Source: Nocardioides sp. W7 (GTDB taxonomy: Bacteria > Actinomycetota > Actinomycetes > Propionibacteriales > Nocardioidaceae). Taken from it: a DNA stretch of 64,000 bases. Position numbers and translations under genes: made by a program. This document shows positions 28,502 to 36,827 of the stretch, piece by piece. A model generated the notes under the pieces. That model worked only from the letters and a program-made list of their open reading frames with translations. It did not search any database and was not told the DNA's origin. Numbering within the stretch: position 1 is the first letter of the stretch; each line of letters opens with the position of its first letter. The stretch is taken from NCBI RefSeq assembly GCF_022919075.1, contig NZ_CP095078.1, positions 1-64,000 of the forward strand. Reading direction: 5' to 3'.

Positions 28502-28611
28502 CCCCGCGAGCTCGACCGCCCGGCGCCGGTCGCGCTGGGCGGTGGCGAGCGCGAACCGCCCCGACCCAGCCGCACCACGGCCCGCTCGGCGTCATCCACA
28601 GGGGACCGTCA

Positions 28612-28682
28612 GACAGGCAATAGTCCTCTGGGGAGCCACCGGCCACGCTCGGCCGGCCCGCGGCCGGGGACTACTGCCTGTC
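28612..28682. terminator. 15-bp stem with large loop, overlaps a stop codon
   Basis: GACAGGCAATAGTCC (28612-28626) pairs with 28668-28682 with one mismatch. The stop codon of the anti-sigma-like gene (28671-28673) is inside the right arm. It likely terminates the sigma-factor operon. Confidence 0.55.
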
Positions 28683-29816
28683 CGAACGTCCCGCTCGCCT
28701 GACCGAGTCGATGATCCGCTGCCCCATCACACGGTCCTCGATGACCACGATCGCGACGGTCGACGATCCCGGGGCCTGGACGATCGCCTTCCAGGACCCC
28801 TCCGGCCAGTTCGGACCCTCGGCCCGCTGCATCCGGTCCGTGACGGCCAGCGTGGCCGCTCGCGGGTACGGCGCGAGGCGGACGCCGTACCCGGTCAGCC
28901 CCGGACACGAGACGTTGTCCGCTCGGGTGACCACCGGCGGGCCGGTGTTGCCGCACGTGTCACCCACGCCCCACTCGTCCGGCACCTCCAGGGTCAGGTC
29001 CCGCCAGGTCTCGGTGCGCACGCCCGCAGGTCCGACCGAGCCCGCGACCAGCTGGGCGAGCGCCTGGGTGCCCGTCTCGACGACCATCGCCCCGCCCGGG
29101 AGGCCCGCGCGGCCGTTCCACCGACCGTCTTGCGAACGCACCGTCGGGTAGCGCGGCCCCGGTCGCGGCGTAGAACGCAGGGACCAGTTCGACCCGTCGA
29201 CCGGAACGGTCGCCCGCAGGCCGTGCTCGACCAGCTCGACCGAGCCGCGCGCCAGGTCCGGTACCCCCTCGCCGGCGACCCGGGCCGAGGCGAGCACCCG
29301 CCAGGCGACGTCCTGGTCGGGGGCGGACACGTGGATCACCCAGTCTCCGGCGTACACGTAGCCGGTCCAGGGTCCGGGCCGCTCAGCAGTGGGAGCATGC
29401 AACCCGGGCATCAACAACGGGTCGAACGTCGCCGAGCGGTAGAACGAGAGGGCTCGGTCGGGCCGGCATCGGTTCGTGTCGGGTGCCCCCATCCGGTCGC
29501 GGTCGTCCTGGCAGCCCGACGTGTCCAGCCACTCCCAGTCGGCGGGGGCCTCGACCTCGATCCCGTCGTGCGTCACCGTGCGCCAGCCGTCGGCGGCGAT
29601 GCCGTCGACCGGTGACGCCGAACCGTCGTCGCGGGCCAGCAGCACCCCGCCGGGCACCGCGACGAGCAGCACGGCGAGGACGCCGCCGACCACCGCTCGG
29701 GTACGGCGCCGCGCGCGCAGCCGCCGTCGCGCCCCCTCGGCCAGGCCGGCGGCGGAGGGGGCCTCGGCTGCGCCGGTGTCCAGGGCAGCGGCCAGCCGCC
29801 CCTCGAGATCAGTCAT
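28671..29816 (-). CDS. Membrane protein partnered with SigE-like sigma factor
   Basis: 381 residues. An N-terminal cytoplasmic part of about 45 residues is followed by RRRLRARRRTR and one membrane helix (AVVGGVLAVLLVAVPGGVLL, about 41-60), then a ~320-residue extracellular domain with several Cys (DTSGCQDDRDR, DTCGNTG, VSCPG). The family is not recognised. Its ATG overlaps the sigma gene by 8 nt, so it is probably a sigma-activity modulator or an envelope sensor, but no zinc-anti-sigma HxxxCxxC motif is present. Confidence 0.7.
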   Translation of the reverse strand: MTDLEGRLAAALDTGAAEAPSAAGLAEGARRRLRARRRTRAVVGGVLAVLLVAVPGGVLLARDDGSASPVDGIAADGWRTVTHDGIEVEAPADWEWLDTSGCQDDRDRMGAPDTNRCRPDRALSFYRSATFDPLLMPGLHAPTAERPGPWTGYVYAGDWVIHVSAPDQDVAWRVLASARVAGEGVPDLARGSVELVEHGLRATVPVDGSNWSLRSTPRPGPRYPTVRSQDGRWNGRAGLPGGAMVVETGTQALAQLVAGSVGPAGVRTETWRDLTLEVPDEWGVGDTCGNTGPPVVTRADNVSCPGLTGYGVRLAPYPRAATLAVTDRMQRAEGPNWPEGSWKAIVQAPGSSTVAIVVIEDRVMGQRIIDSVRRAGRSDRQ

Positions 29817-30336
29817 CGGTCTCCTCCCGGGGGTACGACGCCCGCAGCGTGGCCAGCCCGCGCGAGACCCGCGAGCGGACCGAGCCCTCGCGCACCCCGG
29901 TGAGGGCGGCGATCTCGGCGTACTCGAGCTGCTCGTAGTAGCGCAGCACCACGGCGGTGCGCTGCACCTCGGGCAGCGCCTGGCAGGCCATCCAGAGCCG
30001 GCGTGACTCGTCGAAGAGCACCCCGGGCGCCTCGACGACCCCGGCGGGCGTGACGGACGGTGCCGGGGACTCACGGCGCCGGAAACGCCGCCACCAGGAG
30101 ACGTGCGCGTTGACGACCATCCGGCGCACGTAGGCGTCGGGGTCCTCGACCGAGGAGATCCGCGACCAGCGCGGCAGCGCCCGCGAGAGCGCCTCCTGGA
30201 CGACGTCCTCGGCGTCGGCGGCGTCGCCGGTCAGCGTGTAGGCGAGCCGGAGCAGCGCGGGACCGCGCGCGGCGACCCATTCGTCGAAGGACGGGAGCGC
30301 CACCCCCACCTCCGACCCGACGACGACTGCCTCCAT
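29809..30336 (-). CDS. SigE-family ECF RNA polymerase sigma factor
   Basis: 175 residues. Region 2: LLRLAYTLTGDAADAEDVVQEAL; region 4: LPEVQRTAVVLRYYEQLEYAEIAALTGVREGSVRSRVSRGLATLR. This pattern is the actinobacterial SigE family. Start ATG 30334-30336 with AAGG upstream. A plausible self-recognised promoter lies just upstream. Overlap with the downstream membrane-protein gene implies coupled expression. Confidence 0.9.
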   Translation of the reverse strand: MEAVVVGSEVGVALPSFDEWVAARGPALLRLAYTLTGDAADAEDVVQEALSRALPRWSRISSVEDPDAYVRRMVVNAHVSWWRRFRRRESPAPSVTPAGVVEAPGVLFDESRRLWMACQALPEVQRTAVVLRYYEQLEYAEIAALTGVREGSVRSRVSRGLATLRASYPREETDD

Positions 30337-30344
30337 GCACCTTC

Positions 30345-30370
30345 AACGCTGTGCACGCGAAACCTGTTGC
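30345..30370 (-). promoter_or_regulatory. Putative ECF promoter of the sigma operon
   Basis: On the minus strand GCAAC (30366-30370) and CGTT (30345-30348) are 17 bp apart, the form of an ECF -35/-10 pair. It begins 9 bp upstream of the sigma start, so the transcript would have a very short leader. Confidence 0.3.
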
Positions 30371-30435
30371 GGCACGCCGAGCCATGATGAGGTGGGCGCG
30401 CGACCGACGGGTCGCCCGGACGAGGGAGGAAGCAC

Positions 30436-31581
30436 GTGCAGCTGGAGCTGTCACCGGAGGACCAGGCATTCCGCGAGGAGATGCGCGAGTTCTTCACGAC
30501 GAAGTTTCCCCAGGAGATCCGCGACGCGGTCATCGCCGGTCGCGAGCTCACCAAGGAGCAGCACGTCGAGAGCCAGCAGACGCTCAACGCGGCCGGGCTC
30601 GCCGTACCGCACTGGCCCGAGGAGTGGGGCGGGCGCGGGTGGAGCGACCTCCAGCGGCATCTGTGGACCGAGGAGATGCAGGCCGCGGCCGTGCCGGTGC
30701 CGCTGGCGTTCAACGCCAACATGATCGGCCCGGTGCTCGCGCAGTTCGGCTCCCAGGAGCTCAAGGAGCGCTTCCTCCCGCCGACGGCCAACCTCGACAT
30801 CTGGTGGAGCCAGGGCTTCTCCGAGCCCGATGCCGGCTCCGACCTGGCGAGCCTGCGCACCACGGCGGTCCGCGACGGCGACGACTTCGTGGTCAACGGG
30901 CAGAAGACCTGGACCACGCTGGGTCAGTACGGCGACTGGATCTTCACCCTGGTCCGCACCGACCCGGACGTGAAGAAGCAGGCCGGCATCTCGATGCTGC
31001 TCATCGACATGACCACCCCCGGCGTCGAGGTCCGCCCGATCGAGCTGATCGACGGCGGCCACGAGGTCAACGAGGTGTGGTTCACCGACGTCCGGGTGCC
31101 CGCGGACCTGTTGGTCGGGGAGCTCAACAGCGGCTGGACGATCGCCAAGTTCCTGCTCGGCAACGAGCGCGTGGGCGTCGCCCCGGTGGGCACCACCAAG
31201 CGGGTGCTGGCCCAGGCCAAGGAGTACGCCGGCGCGCAGCTGGACGACCCGTTCACCCGGGCCCGCTTCGTCGAGCTCGAGAACGAGCTGCTCGCGCTCG
31301 AGCTCACCGCGCTCCGCGTGGTCGCCCACTCCGAGGGCGCGGAGCCGCACCCGGCCAGCTCGGTGCTGAAGCTGAAGGGCACCGAGATCCAGCAGGCGGT
31401 CTCCGAGCTGGTCCTCGACCTCGCCGGCCCCGCGGGGCTGGCCAGCGGCGACGGGTCGGGGGTCCCCGAGTGGGCCCGGCATGCCGCGCCGACGTACCTC
31501 AACCTCCGCAAGGCGTCGATCTACGGCGGGTCCAACGAGATCCAGCGCCAGATCATCGCCCGCACGATCCTCGGCCTGTAA
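30436..31581 (+). CDS. Acyl-CoA dehydrogenase, subunit A of a heteromeric pair
   Basis: 381 residues, FAD-dependent oxidation of acyl-CoA. Flavin-binding segments: SEPDAGSDLASLRTTA and QKTWTTLGQ. At the place of the usual catalytic glutamate (YEGT) it reads IYGGSNEIQ, so Glu is replaced by Gly, a feature of FadE26/FadE28-type subunits. GTG start at 30436 with GGAGGA 7 nt upstream. The second subunit follows after 10 bp. These alpha2beta2 enzymes are known in steroid and branched-chain side-chain degradation; the substrate here is not shown. Confidence 0.9.
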   Translation: MQLELSPEDQAFREEMREFFTTKFPQEIRDAVIAGRELTKEQHVESQQTLNAAGLAVPHWPEEWGGRGWSDLQRHLWTEEMQAAAVPVPLAFNANMIGPVLAQFGSQELKERFLPPTANLDIWWSQGFSEPDAGSDLASLRTTAVRDGDDFVVNGQKTWTTLGQYGDWIFTLVRTDPDVKKQAGISMLLIDMTTPGVEVRPIELIDGGHEVNEVWFTDVRVPADLLVGELNSGWTIAKFLLGNERVGVAPVGTTKRVLAQAKEYAGAQLDDPFTRARFVELENELLALELTALRVVAHSEGAEPHPASSVLKLKGTEIQQAVSELVLDLAGPAGLASGDGSGVPEWARHAAPTYLNLRKASIYGGSNEIQRQIIARTILGL

Positions 31582-31591
31582 GGGAGCGACG

Positions 31592-32743
31592 ATGGACTTC
31601 ACCTACGACGACGAGCAGGTCGCCCTCCGCGACGCCGTGCGCGGCCTGGTCGGCAAGGCGTACGCCGACTTCGAGCAGCGCCGCCGCACCGTGGCCGACG
31701 ACCCGGGCTTCAGCGAGAAGGTCTGGGCCCAGCTGGCCGAGATGGGGCTGCTCGGGCTGCCCTTCGCCGAGGAGGACGGCGGCGTCGGCGCCGGCCCGGT
31801 CGAGATCGGCATCGTGGCCCAGGAGCTGGGCCGGGTGCTCGCACCGGAGCCGTACCTCACCAGCGTGGTGCTCGCCGGCGGCCTCGTCTCCGCCGCCGGC
31901 ACCCCGGAGCAGCGGGCCGAGGTGCTGGGCGCCCTGTCGGCCGGTGAGCGCGTGCTGGCCTTCGCCCACGACGAGGAGGGCAGCCGCTGGTCGTCCGCCG
32001 CGACCGCCGTCACGGCCACCCGGGACGGCGACACCTGGACGCTGAGCGGCGTCAAGGAGCCGGTCCCGCACGGCGCCCGCGCCGACCTGCTGGTGGTCAG
32101 CGCCGCACTCCCCGACGGCGGCACCGGGCTGTTCCTGGTCGACCCCGCGGGGGCCGAGCGCACCGGCTATCGGACGTACGACGGTGGCCGCGCGGCGCGC
32201 GTCGTGCTGGAGAGCACCCCGGCCACCCCGCTCGGCGCGCCCGGGCAGGACCTGGAGTCGACGATCGCCACCGTGCAGGACATCGGCCGGATCATGGCCG
32301 GCCATGAGGCGCTCGGCGCGATGGAGGTCGCCCTGGCCGCCACCACGTCGTACCTCACCAGCAGGAAGCAGTTCGGCGTCACGCTCAACACCTTCCAGGC
32401 GCTGACGTTCCGCGCGGCGGACATGTACGTGTCCCTGGAGCTGGCCGCCAGCCTCGTGCAGTGGGCGACCATGGTGCTCGCGACCGGGGACGCGGCCCGC
32501 ACCGCAGACGCCGCCGCGCGGGCCGCGCTCCAGGTGAGCCGGGCGAGCCGGCACGTCGGTCAGGAGGCGATCCAGCTGCACGGCGGGATCGCGATGACCG
32601 CGGAGTACTCCGTCGGCAGCTTCGCCGCCCATCTCTCCGCGCTCGACCACCTGCTCGGGGACGGCCAGTTCCAGCTGAGCACGCTGGCGGCACGTGTCGC
32701 TGACCACCGTGCGCTGGACCCGCTGGAGACGTCGGTGGGCTGA
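31592..32743 (+). CDS. Acyl-CoA dehydrogenase, subunit B of a heteromeric pair
   Basis: 383 residues. ACAD fold with less conserved N-terminal half (MDFTYDDEQVALRDAVRGLV), GVKEPVPHGARADLLVV in place of a canonical flavin loop, SRKQFGVTLNTFQALTFRAADM and QLHGGIAMTAEYSVGSF. It resembles FadE27/FadE29-type partners. Start ATG 31592 with GGGAG 8 nt upstream. Transcribed with subunit A. Confidence 0.88.
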   Translation: MDFTYDDEQVALRDAVRGLVGKAYADFEQRRRTVADDPGFSEKVWAQLAEMGLLGLPFAEEDGGVGAGPVEIGIVAQELGRVLAPEPYLTSVVLAGGLVSAAGTPEQRAEVLGALSAGERVLAFAHDEEGSRWSSAATAVTATRDGDTWTLSGVKEPVPHGARADLLVVSAALPDGGTGLFLVDPAGAERTGYRTYDGGRAARVVLESTPATPLGAPGQDLESTIATVQDIGRIMAGHEALGAMEVALAATTSYLTSRKQFGVTLNTFQALTFRAADMYVSLELAASLVQWATMVLATGDAARTADAAARAALQVSRASRHVGQEAIQLHGGIAMTAEYSVGSFAAHLSALDHLLGDGQFQLSTLAARVADHRALDPLETSVG

Positions 32744-32772
32744 GCGCAAAGCCAACTCTTAGACTCCTCCGC

Positions 32773-33741
32773 ATGGTGCAGCAGGCCGAGGAGCCGAACG
32801 ACGTCCTCGACGAGCCCACCCGCGCGGTCCCGGCCCGCCGTACCCGCCGCAAGGCCCGGCTCGCCGCGATGCTGGTCTACGCGGCGCTGCTCGCGGTGTG
32901 GATCGACCTACTCGGCATCCCCAACGACACCCTGCAGGTGTTCCTGTGGCTGTGGGTCGGCACCATCGCCTGGAACGTCGAGGCCGAGCCGCGCTACCAC
33001 CTGAGCTTCCTGCGCGACTGGTGGCTGCCGGTCGTCGGGCTGGTCATCTACTTCTACAGCCGTGGCCTCACCGACGAGCTCGGGCTGCCGGTGCACATCA
33101 CGATGCCGATCCGCGTCGACGAGTGGCTGGGCGGCGGCGTCACCCCGACCGAGCGGCTGCAGGACGCCTGGTGCGGCGACCCGTGCACGAAGGACAGCGA
33201 GCCGCGGTGGTACGACCTGTTCTTCACCACCGTCTACGCCACGCACTTCCTCGCCGGCCTGACCATCGCGGCTGTGCTGTGGGTGCGCAGCCGGCACGAG
33301 TGGATGAAGTGGATGCGGCGCTACCTCGGCATCAGCTTCGGGGCCCTGGTCGTCTACATCCTCTACCCGATGGCTCCGCCGTGGATGGCCTCCGAGCAGG
33401 GCTACATGGGCGAGGTCACCCGGATCACCAGCCGCGGCTGGTCCGACATCGGGCTGGACCGGGTCGACCTGATCCTGCAGGGCGTCGGCAACCCGGTCGC
33501 GGCGATGCCGTCGCTGCACGCGGGCATCTCCTTCCTGATCGCGATGTACGCCGTCCAGCGGCTGCGCACCCCGTGGCGCTTCGTGCTGCTGCTCTACCCG
33601 CTGGCCATGTCGACGGCGCTGGTCTACTTCGCCGAGCACTACGTCATCGACGTCCTGGCCGGTGCGCTGCTCGCCTTCCTGGTGCTCGCCGCGGCCTCCG
33701 CCTGGGAGCGCCGACGGGACCCAGACACCCCCCGTCGGTAA
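32773..33741 (+). CDS. PAP2-superfamily membrane phosphatase/transferase
   Basis: 322 residues with five to six helices. The active-site pair is visible: AMPSLHAGISFL (PSxxH) and FAEHYVIDVLAG (HYxxD). The layout matches inositol-phosphorylceramide-synthase-like PAP2 proteins that move phosphorylated head groups of lipids. The active site faces outside the membrane. Start ATG 32773. It is 29 bp downstream of the dehydrogenase pair, but a functional link is not obvious. Confidence 0.85.
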   Translation: MVQQAEEPNDVLDEPTRAVPARRTRRKARLAAMLVYAALLAVWIDLLGIPNDTLQVFLWLWVGTIAWNVEAEPRYHLSFLRDWWLPVVGLVIYFYSRGLTDELGLPVHITMPIRVDEWLGGGVTPTERLQDAWCGDPCTKDSEPRWYDLFFTTVYATHFLAGLTIAAVLWVRSRHEWMKWMRRYLGISFGALVVYILYPMAPPWMASEQGYMGEVTRITSRGWSDIGLDRVDLILQGVGNPVAAMPSLHAGISFLIAMYAVQRLRTPWRFVLLLYPLAMSTALVYFAEHYVIDVLAGALLAFLVLAAASAWERRRDPDTPRR

Positions 33742-33822
33742 ATTTCGCGAAACTTCTACCGATTGTGCGAAATCACTGCGACGGTTGTCCTTCGATCCCA
33801 CGACCGAAGGACGGACCGCCCC

Positions 33823-35616
33823 GTGCGCAACCCATCACGGCGTCGACGTACGACGCTCCTCGCTCTCACCCTGATCCCCGCCTCCCTGGTCGCCGCGGCC
33901 ACGACCTCCTCGGGTGCGGCGGACCCGGCACCGACGACCGGCTTCACCCGGACCAACGTCGACACCGCGATCCAGGGCGCCAGCTTCACCGTCGTCGGTG
34001 AGGTCTTCGCCGGCGAGAGGAACCTGGTCACCTCCGGCTTCGGCGCCCTGGGGCAGCAGGGCCTGCCGGTCGGGGGCGGCTCCCTGCAGGTCTACCGCCC
34101 GCGCGCCAACCCGGCCGACTGGCGCAAGGTGAGCGTGTTCGACGCGAGCGCCGACATCATCTTCCCGAACCAGCCGACCGTCTCCGACGTCGACGGGGAC
34201 GGCGACGCCGACCTGATCGTGCCGGCGGGCAACTTCTTCGACTCGTTCGCCGGCAACAGCCGCGGCAGCCTCACCTGGTGGGAGAACACCGGCGCCACCA
34301 CCCCCTTCGTGCGGCACAACATCCTGGTCTCGCAGTCCTGGTCGTTCCACGGGGTCCAGCACGTCGACCTCGACGGCGACGGCATCCGCGACCTGCTCAC
34401 CGTCGGCGAGCAGGGCCGCAACCCCGGCGTCCAGACGGACGACGACGTGCAGACCCAGTTCCTCAAGGGCCGGGCCGACCACACCTTCGCCGAGCCGGTC
34501 GCCCTCGGCGACGTCGGCGGCAGCCTCCCGGTCGTGTACGACGTCGACGCGGACGGCAACCTCGACATCGTCTCCTCGCAGTACTTCGACACGGGCTCCA
34601 CCGCCGAGGACGTCGGCCGGGCGACGTTCCTCTGGCTCGAGCGGGGCGACGACGGCGAGGCCGGCCTCAGCGCCGGTGACTTCACCGCGCACACGATCGC
34701 GACCCTGGGCCCGACCGCAGCCGGTCGCGGCGCCGGCATGGGCTTCCAGATCCGTCCCGTGCCCGGCTTCCGCGGACCCGGCACGTTGTCGTGGATCGGC
34801 ACCAACCACACCAACCGCTGCACCCAGGCCTACCTGCCGAGCGAGCAGGTGCTGGAGTTCGTGCCGCCCGCCGACCCGACGGAGCAGTGGGCCCTCACCA
34901 CCCTGTCCAACCCGACCACCAGCACGCCGGGCTGCCCCGAGGCGTACAAGAACGGCACCCTCCCGCTCTTCCCGGGCGAGGACATCACCTCGCGGCCCGG
35001 CTACGGCCAGGGCGCACCCGGCGTCTTCGGGTACGGCGACATCGACGGCGACGGCGACGTCGACCTCGCGGTCTCCGGCGACGGCGACCGGCGGCTGTTC
35101 TGGATCGAGCAGCTGCCGGGCGGCGCGACCCGGATGCACACCCTGACCGACCCGGGCGAGGAGTTCGGGCAGGCCGGCGGCGCTGTCGTCTCCGACCTCG
35201 ACGGCGACCAGGTCCCCGAGCTCGTCTTCAGCTCCTTCGACCGCAACACGCTCGCGATCTGGCGGCGTACCCCCGTCGTCAAGGTCGAGGTCCCGATCAC
35301 GACCACGGTCGAGACCGTCCGCAGCGCGCTCGCCGTCTCGCCCAGGCCCCAGGGCAGGAAGACGACGTACGCCGTCCGGCTGGCCGCCGCCACCGGCGGC
35401 CCGGGGCGCCGGGTGACAGTCGTCTTCGATCCCGCCAAGGGGCGGACGAAGGTGCTGCGGAGGCTCACCCTGCGCGGCGGCGACAGCGACTTCACCGGCT
35501 CGTTCTCGTGGCGTCCGACCGGCAGGGGCAAGCTCCGGTTCAGCTACGCCGGGACGACGCTGAGCCCGGCCCTGCGCGACACCGGCGCCCGGGTGGTGCT
35601 GAAGGTCAGTCGCTGA
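33823..35616 (+). CDS. Secreted FG-GAP/VCBS-repeat protein
   Basis: 597 residues with a Sec signal: RRRRTTLLALTLIPASLVAAATTSSGA. The body is a repeat of calcium-binding FG-GAP motifs forming a beta-propeller: DVDGDGDADLIV, DLDGDGIRDLLT, DVDADGNLDIV, DIDGDGDVDLAV, DLDGDQVPELVF. A C-terminal ~100-residue Ig-like region (TTYAVRLAAATGGPGRR) follows. Start GTG 33823 (VRNPSRRRR), preceded by GAAGGACGG; the longer in-frame start at 33763 would bury the signal peptide. Its 3' end overlaps the convergent membrane gene by 11 bp. Confidence 0.85.
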   Translation: MRNPSRRRRTTLLALTLIPASLVAAATTSSGAADPAPTTGFTRTNVDTAIQGASFTVVGEVFAGERNLVTSGFGALGQQGLPVGGGSLQVYRPRANPADWRKVSVFDASADIIFPNQPTVSDVDGDGDADLIVPAGNFFDSFAGNSRGSLTWWENTGATTPFVRHNILVSQSWSFHGVQHVDLDGDGIRDLLTVGEQGRNPGVQTDDDVQTQFLKGRADHTFAEPVALGDVGGSLPVVYDVDADGNLDIVSSQYFDTGSTAEDVGRATFLWLERGDDGEAGLSAGDFTAHTIATLGPTAAGRGAGMGFQIRPVPGFRGPGTLSWIGTNHTNRCTQAYLPSEQVLEFVPPADPTEQWALTTLSNPTTSTPGCPEAYKNGTLPLFPGEDITSRPGYGQGAPGVFGYGDIDGDGDVDLAVSGDGDRRLFWIEQLPGGATRMHTLTDPGEEFGQAGGAVVSDLDGDQVPELVFSSFDRNTLAIWRRTPVVKVEVPITTTVETVRSALAVSPRPQGRKTTYAVRLAAATGGPGRRVTVVFDPAKGRTKVLRRLTLRGGDSDFTGSFSWRPTGRGKLRFSYAGTTLSPALRDTGARVVLKVSR

Positions 35617-36049
35617 CCGCTCGACCCCAGGCGTGCTGCGCGGCCCGGCGCTGGGCCGCGCAGCGCGCCGCGAGCAGCAGGTGCGCGGCGATGCCGAGCG
35701 CCATCAGCACCGTCAGCCAGGTGTGCAGGGGTTCGCGGTCGAGGTTGGTCTGCGACGCCCAGATCAGCACGCCGAGCGCGTAGCCGAAGTAGATGTGGAA
35801 GACCCGCCAGGTCCGGCGGGGCCGCACCAGGCCGAAGACGTAGACCGACAGGCCGACGTGCACCGTGTTGAGCAGCACGACGAAACTGACCAGCACCGCG
35901 GTGAGCGCGTCGTACTCCCCCACGTAGTGGAGGGTCGTCGAGGCGACGACGGCCGGCAGCAGCACCCAACCGAGTCGCCGGCCGAGCACGCCCGCACGCT
36001 GGCGCCGGCGCAGGGCCAGGGCGTCGGGGTGCTCGGCGAGGGCGGTCAT
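35606..36049 (-). CDS. Small integral membrane protein
   Basis: 147 residues with four hydrophobic segments (LGWVLLPAVVASTTLHYV, LTAVLVSFVVLLNTVHVGLSVYVFG, FGYALGVLIWASQ, WLTVLMALGIAAHLLLAARC). Start ATG 36047-36049. It is 8 bp downstream of the GntR regulator on the same strand. No family recognised. Confidence 0.7.
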   Translation of the reverse strand: MTALAEHPDALALRRRQRAGVLGRRLGWVLLPAVVASTTLHYVGEYDALTAVLVSFVVLLNTVHVGLSVYVFGLVRPRRTWRVFHIYFGYALGVLIWASQTNLDREPLHTWLTVLMALGIAAHLLLAARCAAQRRAAQHAWGRAVSD

Positions 36050-36057
36050 CGTGGGCC

Positions 36058-36723
36058 TCAGGCCCCGAAGTGCTCGTCGCCGAGGTCCTCGACGGCCCGC
36101 GCGACCTGGCGCCACACCGAGCCGACGGCCGCGACCGCGCTGTCGACGTCGCGGTCCTCGGCCGAGGCGAGCACGGCGGCCTGCAGCGAAGCCTGGAGCG
36201 GCAGGAAGGCCAGCGGATCGAGCAGCCGGACCAGCCGCTGCAGCTGCGGGAGCAGGCCGCGGAAGGCGGCCGCGAGCTCGCGGCTGCCGCAGCGCTCCAA
36301 CAGCTGCTCGCCGAACCGGTCAGCCTGCGCGAACGCCGTCACCAGGTCGCCGCTGCGGAAGGCGAGGTCGAAGTCGAGAGAGGTACGACGCAGCGCCGCC
36401 GCGTCGCCCGGCACGTACCGCGGCAGACCCCAGCGCAGCACGTGCTCGAGGAACAGCCCGCCCACCCGCAGCACGTCGTCGGCGGCGCCCCGGCTCAGGG
36501 GCGCGACCGACGCGCCCCGATTGCGCTGGACGACGACGAGCCCCTCGGACGCCAGCTGGGCGAAGGCCTCGCGCAGCGGGGAGTTGGAGACGCCGAAGCG
36601 CTGCATGATCGCCTCGGTCCGCAGCGGCGCACCGGGGCCGAGCCGGCCGCTGATGATGTCGGCCCGCAGAGCCGCGACGAGGTTCTCGCGCAGTGCTCCG
36701 TGCTCGTGGTCGACGCTCGTCAT
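36058..36723 (-). CDS. GntR-family (FadR subfamily) regulator
   Basis: 221 residues. N-terminal winged helix: LRADIISGRLGPGAPLRTEAIMQRFGVSNSPLREAFAQLASEGLVVVQ; C-terminal all-alpha FCD domain (residues about 85-215). Start ATG 36721-36723. It is divergent from an acyl-CoA dehydrogenase with 104 bp between starts, which suggests control of that gene by an acyl-CoA or organic-acid ligand. Confidence 0.9.
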   Translation of the reverse strand: MTSVDHEHGALRENLVAALRADIISGRLGPGAPLRTEAIMQRFGVSNSPLREAFAQLASEGLVVVQRNRGASVAPLSRGAADDVLRVGGLFLEHVLRWGLPRYVPGDAAALRRTSLDFDLAFRSGDLVTAFAQADRFGEQLLERCGSRELAAAFRGLLPQLQRLVRLLDPLAFLPLQASLQAAVLASAEDRDVDSAVAAVGSVWRQVARAVEDLGDEHFGA

Positions 36724-36827
36724 GCGCGAGATCCTCCCACGACGTGGGGCTCCGGCGGGGCGAGTCGGCGGGGCCACCGGCAGGCCGGCCGAAGGGCCGA
36801 CAGGCAGGCCGCCCGCGAGGGTGCAGG

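Noticed and set aside
29809..30336. Classical zinc-binding anti-sigma partner
   Set aside because: The downstream protein lacks HxxxCxxC and has a large extracellular part; it is described as a partner of unknown type.
36724..36827. Inverted repeat operator between FadR-type regulator and dehydrogenase
   Set aside because: Only short GGCC-type palindromes are present, which are frequent in this GC-rich background; no convincing dyad.
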